A stretch of 64,000 nucleotides of DNA. It comes from Panax quinquefolius. Lineage: Eukaryota > Streptophyta > Magnoliopsida > Apiales > Araliaceae. Each line of letters opens with the position of its first letter. Position 1 is the first letter of the stretch. The position numbers and the translations under genes were made by a program. Below the pieces are notes generated by a model, which worked only from the letters and a program-made list of their open reading frames with translations, had not been told where the DNA came from and did not search any database. Positions 60,758-64,000 of the stretch are shown piece after piece. Location of the stretch: contig CM035164.1 in NCBI GenBank assembly GCA_020205615.1, positions 122,260,307 to 122,324,306 on the forward strand. The letters run 5' to 3'.

Positions 60758-63400
60758 TGTAAAACTTGTGTTTAACTGAGTGGCTCCTGTTAGTTTCACC
60801 AGGAAAAAAAGAGAGTTTAAAAATCGTTTATTCCCTCACAATCACCAATAATGGATTTACAATAATATCATACTAACGCATTATGCATGGGAGATCAATC
60901 ACTCAACATTAGCCCATAATGAAAACTTAAAGCACATAAAAGTGAACCAATTGTTAGTTACAATAAAGCTGATACATTGGTGAACTACACCAAAATGATT
61001 AAAATCCAAGCACAGAGCATAGAGAATTTCTTACCCTATCACAAGAACTATCAAATTGCACAACCGTCTTTTTATACGGCACAATACAAGATTCGGTAGC
61101 ATGTTTATTAAAGTGGTGTCCAGTAAAATGGTATCCACGGTATATGCACAACACTTCTAAAAGGGTGTTATTGTGTGTGTGTGCGCCTATGAAATGAGTA
61201 GACCCCAGATTTAGTTCATACAAAGTAGACAACTACTGAAAACAGAATTCAAGATAGAAGAAACTAACTCAAATGGAATAATCTCACTTGATTTCATCGC
61301 TAGAAACATTTGGACAGTCAGGCCAAGAATAACAAGGATACATTCTTGCGGGAATAGGAAGGCCATGCAACTATAGCAGGAAATCTAAGAAAATCCACAA
61401 GATCCTCAATACCGAGACAACACAAGGAATGTTTTACTGATACTCATCTTCCTAAATAATGATTCCAATATATTTCACTACTACTATCAATATTTTATCA
61501 TCTAAATAAACTTCTACATCATAATCAAATTCGAAACAGACAAGAAAATAGAGGGGGAAATGGTTATTACAGTCAATCCCAGAGGTCTTAAAGGAAAAGA
61601 TTATGACTCAACAAACAATAATTAAGGGAACCATAGCATAGTATAATGAACATTTTCAAGATATTCAACAATAAAATGTATAACACAAAATCTTTCGCTG
61701 GTTCTACTCTTCTTAAGATGCTAACTTGAAGTAAATGGAAAAGACACGAACATATATATATGCACATATTATATGCATATATGTATATGAATCCACATAG
61801 TCTGTCATTCATGAATTGATCAGTGAAATTCCCGTACTAAAATGCCATTTATGTCACCATCTACAAGCACCACCCTAGTTTACACTTTACACAAACCACC
61901 ATAGTTTACACCATGCAGGAACTATAAGTAATTCAGTCTCTTTCAACTCAAATTTTATGCAAGTATGTAGTTTTAAGAAATTCAACAGTATCCCATCCAA
62001 CATATATCCATTTCAACCACGCTTTTCACAAAAATATCATGATAGAGACATCAAGATCCATAAATTCTCTCAAAGGTCTTATGTGAGAATTAGTGTTGAA
62101 AAATTAAAGCAAATAAGAAGAGAACTACGATAAAAGAAAAGCAAGATTAATTTTTTACTGAAAAATAATCTAGAAAACTCTTTCTTAAAAAGCAACTTAC
62201 CTTCAATAACCAAGGAATGAACACACAGCGATCGCGTAATGTTCCAATTGTTAAGTATATACTCCAAGATGTGCTCCAAGAAACACCTAGCAATCCAATT
62301 TCTGATGTGAATAACAAGAATGTGCTTCCAAAACGACCAAACAACTAACCCACATATCCTCGTACTCAAAATGAGTTAGCCCAGTTGACCATATAGTTTC
62401 ACCAAAGGTAAAAGACCAACCAAAACATGCAAAATTTAATTTGAAACTCGAGTAACAATACACAAGTTTATATAACACATTTAATAAACACCAAACAAAA
62501 CAATCTAGTTCACCAAAAATCTAGAATCAGAGAATCGCATAATTCATCTCAACAACCGACTCAAAAGAGTAAAAAAATATACTAAAAATTGTACTCATTT
62601 AAGAAAAAAACAACTTGTTGGAATCCGTTTCATTTTCCTCCAAAACAATAAACTAACAAGAAATACATGAATTCAAAGTAAATTTACCCTACGGTTACAC
62701 CAGGACTAAAATCCAATCAATGCATATGGTACACCAATTCTTTTCTTCTTCAAAAAAGCTAATCACCAAAAAGGGAAAAACTAAAGAATCTGCCTTAACA
62801 AATAAGACAGAAAAAAAAATAGAGAGAGTAAAATTCTAGTGAAATTTCAATATTTCATCAAGAGGGGGGGAATCACAACAAATTTCTCAGTTTTATTTCC
62901 CCCGAAATGAGCAATCAACTTCACTAATAAAATCTTACACCAGAATAAACTAACATCAAAAGTTTCAGCAGAAGCAAAACCCAAACCTTGCATGCAAATT
63001 GCAAAGGAATGCAACAAAAATCAATTAAACAAGAAAAACCCTAAAATTCACCTAAATAACCAACAAAAAACAATAACAACAACAAAAATAAAATTAAGAA
63101 AAATTCAATTCAAGCCAGATTCATGAAAGAGAAATAAACCTTCGGCACAAATTTCTTTCTTGCTGCTTGGATATTGAGTAAAAGCTTGTAGGCGATAGAG
63201 AACTGAAGAAAAAAGAGTGGGGAGTTGAGAGAGAAACAGAATACAATGGGACGCTTGGCAACTCGCGCGGTACACTTCTTAAATACGCATTTATGAAGTT
63301 TTACGGATAATGATCGTTGGCAGATGGAAACAAATGAATTTGAAGGGGAATTGAGCTGGGGAGGAGAGAGGAGAGAGAAATTGAATGCAATCCGACGCTT
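60758..63400 (-). promoter_or_regulatory. Leader region of the nucleotidase with possible 5'UTR introns
   Basis: No coding exon was seen upstream of 60757. Splice-like sites on the minus strand are donors GCCGAAG|GTTTAT (63140), TTGAAG|GTAAGT (62201) and GATAGG|GTAAGA (about 61035), and the acceptor AACTAACAG|GAGCC near 60785. A non-coding first exon near 63140-63250 spliced to exon 1 is plausible. Confidence 0.4.
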
Positions 63401-63480
63401 GGAAACTCGCATTGTGTACTTCCTAACTAAGAATTTGGGGTTTTTTAGGGATAATTGCTGCTGACAGATGGAATCAAATG
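63213..63480. repeat. Imperfect tandem duplication near the nucleotidase promoter
   Basis: Two ~120-base copies (about 63213-63335 and 63364-63480) share GACGCTTGG, AACTCGC, GTACACTTC/GTGTACTTC and CAGATGGAA, and are about 75% alike by eye. Confidence 0.7.
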
Positions 63481-63599
63481 CAGTATTAAATATGAAATTC
63501 GTCCGCTTGCAACAGGATGATGTAATTGCCGCTTCAGCAGTACAATTCATTGGTTTTAATTCAAAAAAAAACAAAGTATTATTTGTTCGGATGCAAAGA

Positions 63600-64000
63600 A
63601 AAGTAACTTTTTTACAGTTTTCGCGCGAGAGGGAGATGGCGCGACACGTAGGTGAGGATTGTCTGCTGACCGTGGTGATGAGCTGCGCCGGTGGCGGATG
63701 GTGGTGGTGGTTTTTGGTTTTCCGATCGTGATAGGCAGTTTGGGGGAGGGGAATTGAAGTGAATATTTTTTAGGTTTGGTTTTTTTTTTAAATTCTCTCT
63801 CCTTTTAACAGCAAAACTGACAGTTGTGCGAAAGATGTATACGCGCTGAGCACAAAAGTGTTAAAACCTTAAAATGGAGAAGATTATAGATAATGTCAAA
63901 TAACAATAGTATAGACGTATTACAACTGTCCATATACATATAACTCTAATTGAATAGAGCATTTATTTTTAAATATTTATAAAGTGGAAAAATTATTATC
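63600..64000 (-). promoter_or_regulatory. GC-richer probable promoter region
   Basis: 63600-63730 is the most GC-rich patch on this side of the window, with TTTCGCGC at 63619-63626 matching the E2F consensus TTTSSCGC. Beyond 63780 the DNA is AT-rich and I saw no gene. Confidence 0.3.

Noticed and set aside
63110..63574. 154-codon minus-strand frame upstream of the nucleotidase
   Set aside because: The frame spans an imperfect duplication and has no domain; relatives start near the exon 1 Met, so it is more likely leader or promoter.

Overview
The window is nuclear DNA of a flowering plant, most likely a eudicot. It is AT-rich, its genes have GT-AG introns, it carries Copia and Ty3/gypsy LTR retrotransposons, a Mutator-type element and two very small LTR elements (TRIMs), and its two protein genes match plant families. 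There are no prokaryotic features. The two genes are convergent (tail to tail), about 1.3 kb apart.

Gene 1 (+, coding 3570-9185, four exons) encodes a leucine-rich-repeat receptor kinase of the Arabidopsis At2g16250 type: signal peptide, LRR ectodomain, one membrane helix and a cytoplasmic kinase domain. The kinase has HRD but Leu-Gly-Ser where DFG should be, so it is probably a pseudokinase. One of its exons is only 23 nt.

Gene 2 (-, coding 60757 down to 10488) encodes a HAD-superfamily 5'-nucleotidase of the cN-II (IMP/GMP-type) family. I could place 12 coding exons totalling 1,347 nt, with every junction in phase, spread over 50 kb. Two introns hold most of the window's transposons: intron 9 (about 23 kb) and intron 3 (about 15.8 kb). 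Two exons expected from the family were not found. One of them should carry HAD motif IV, so this copy may be catalytically dead or mis-assembled.

Region by region: 1-1043 is the end of a Copia LTR sitting in a gypsy LTR fragment (1044-1395). 1396-3569 is the receptor-kinase upstream region. 3570-9185 is the receptor kinase. 10488-11198 holds the last three exons of the nucleotidase. 11397-34079 is a nested pile: an old LTR element with 536-bp LTRs was invaded by a gypsy element (11571-20301) and by a complete Copia element (22803-32013, - strand, target duplication CTACC). 34154-43057 holds nucleotidase exons 9 to 4, with microsatellites in the introns. 45104-55984 is a Mutator-type non-autonomous element (9-bp target duplication) split by a complete gypsy element (45760-55447, target duplication TTTAG). 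56091-56787 and 59535-60417 are the two TRIMs. 58842-60757 holds nucleotidase exons 3 to 1, and 60758-64000 is its leader and promoter region.

The most unusual structure is in the 2.5-kb leader of the Copia element. Four copies of a hairpin share the same tip and the same internal-loop bases, but their closing stems differ in sequence and each is self-complementary. Next to them lies a dense array of short perfect inverted repeats. All coordinates, splice sites and translations were read by eye; family names come from recognised motifs and not from searches.
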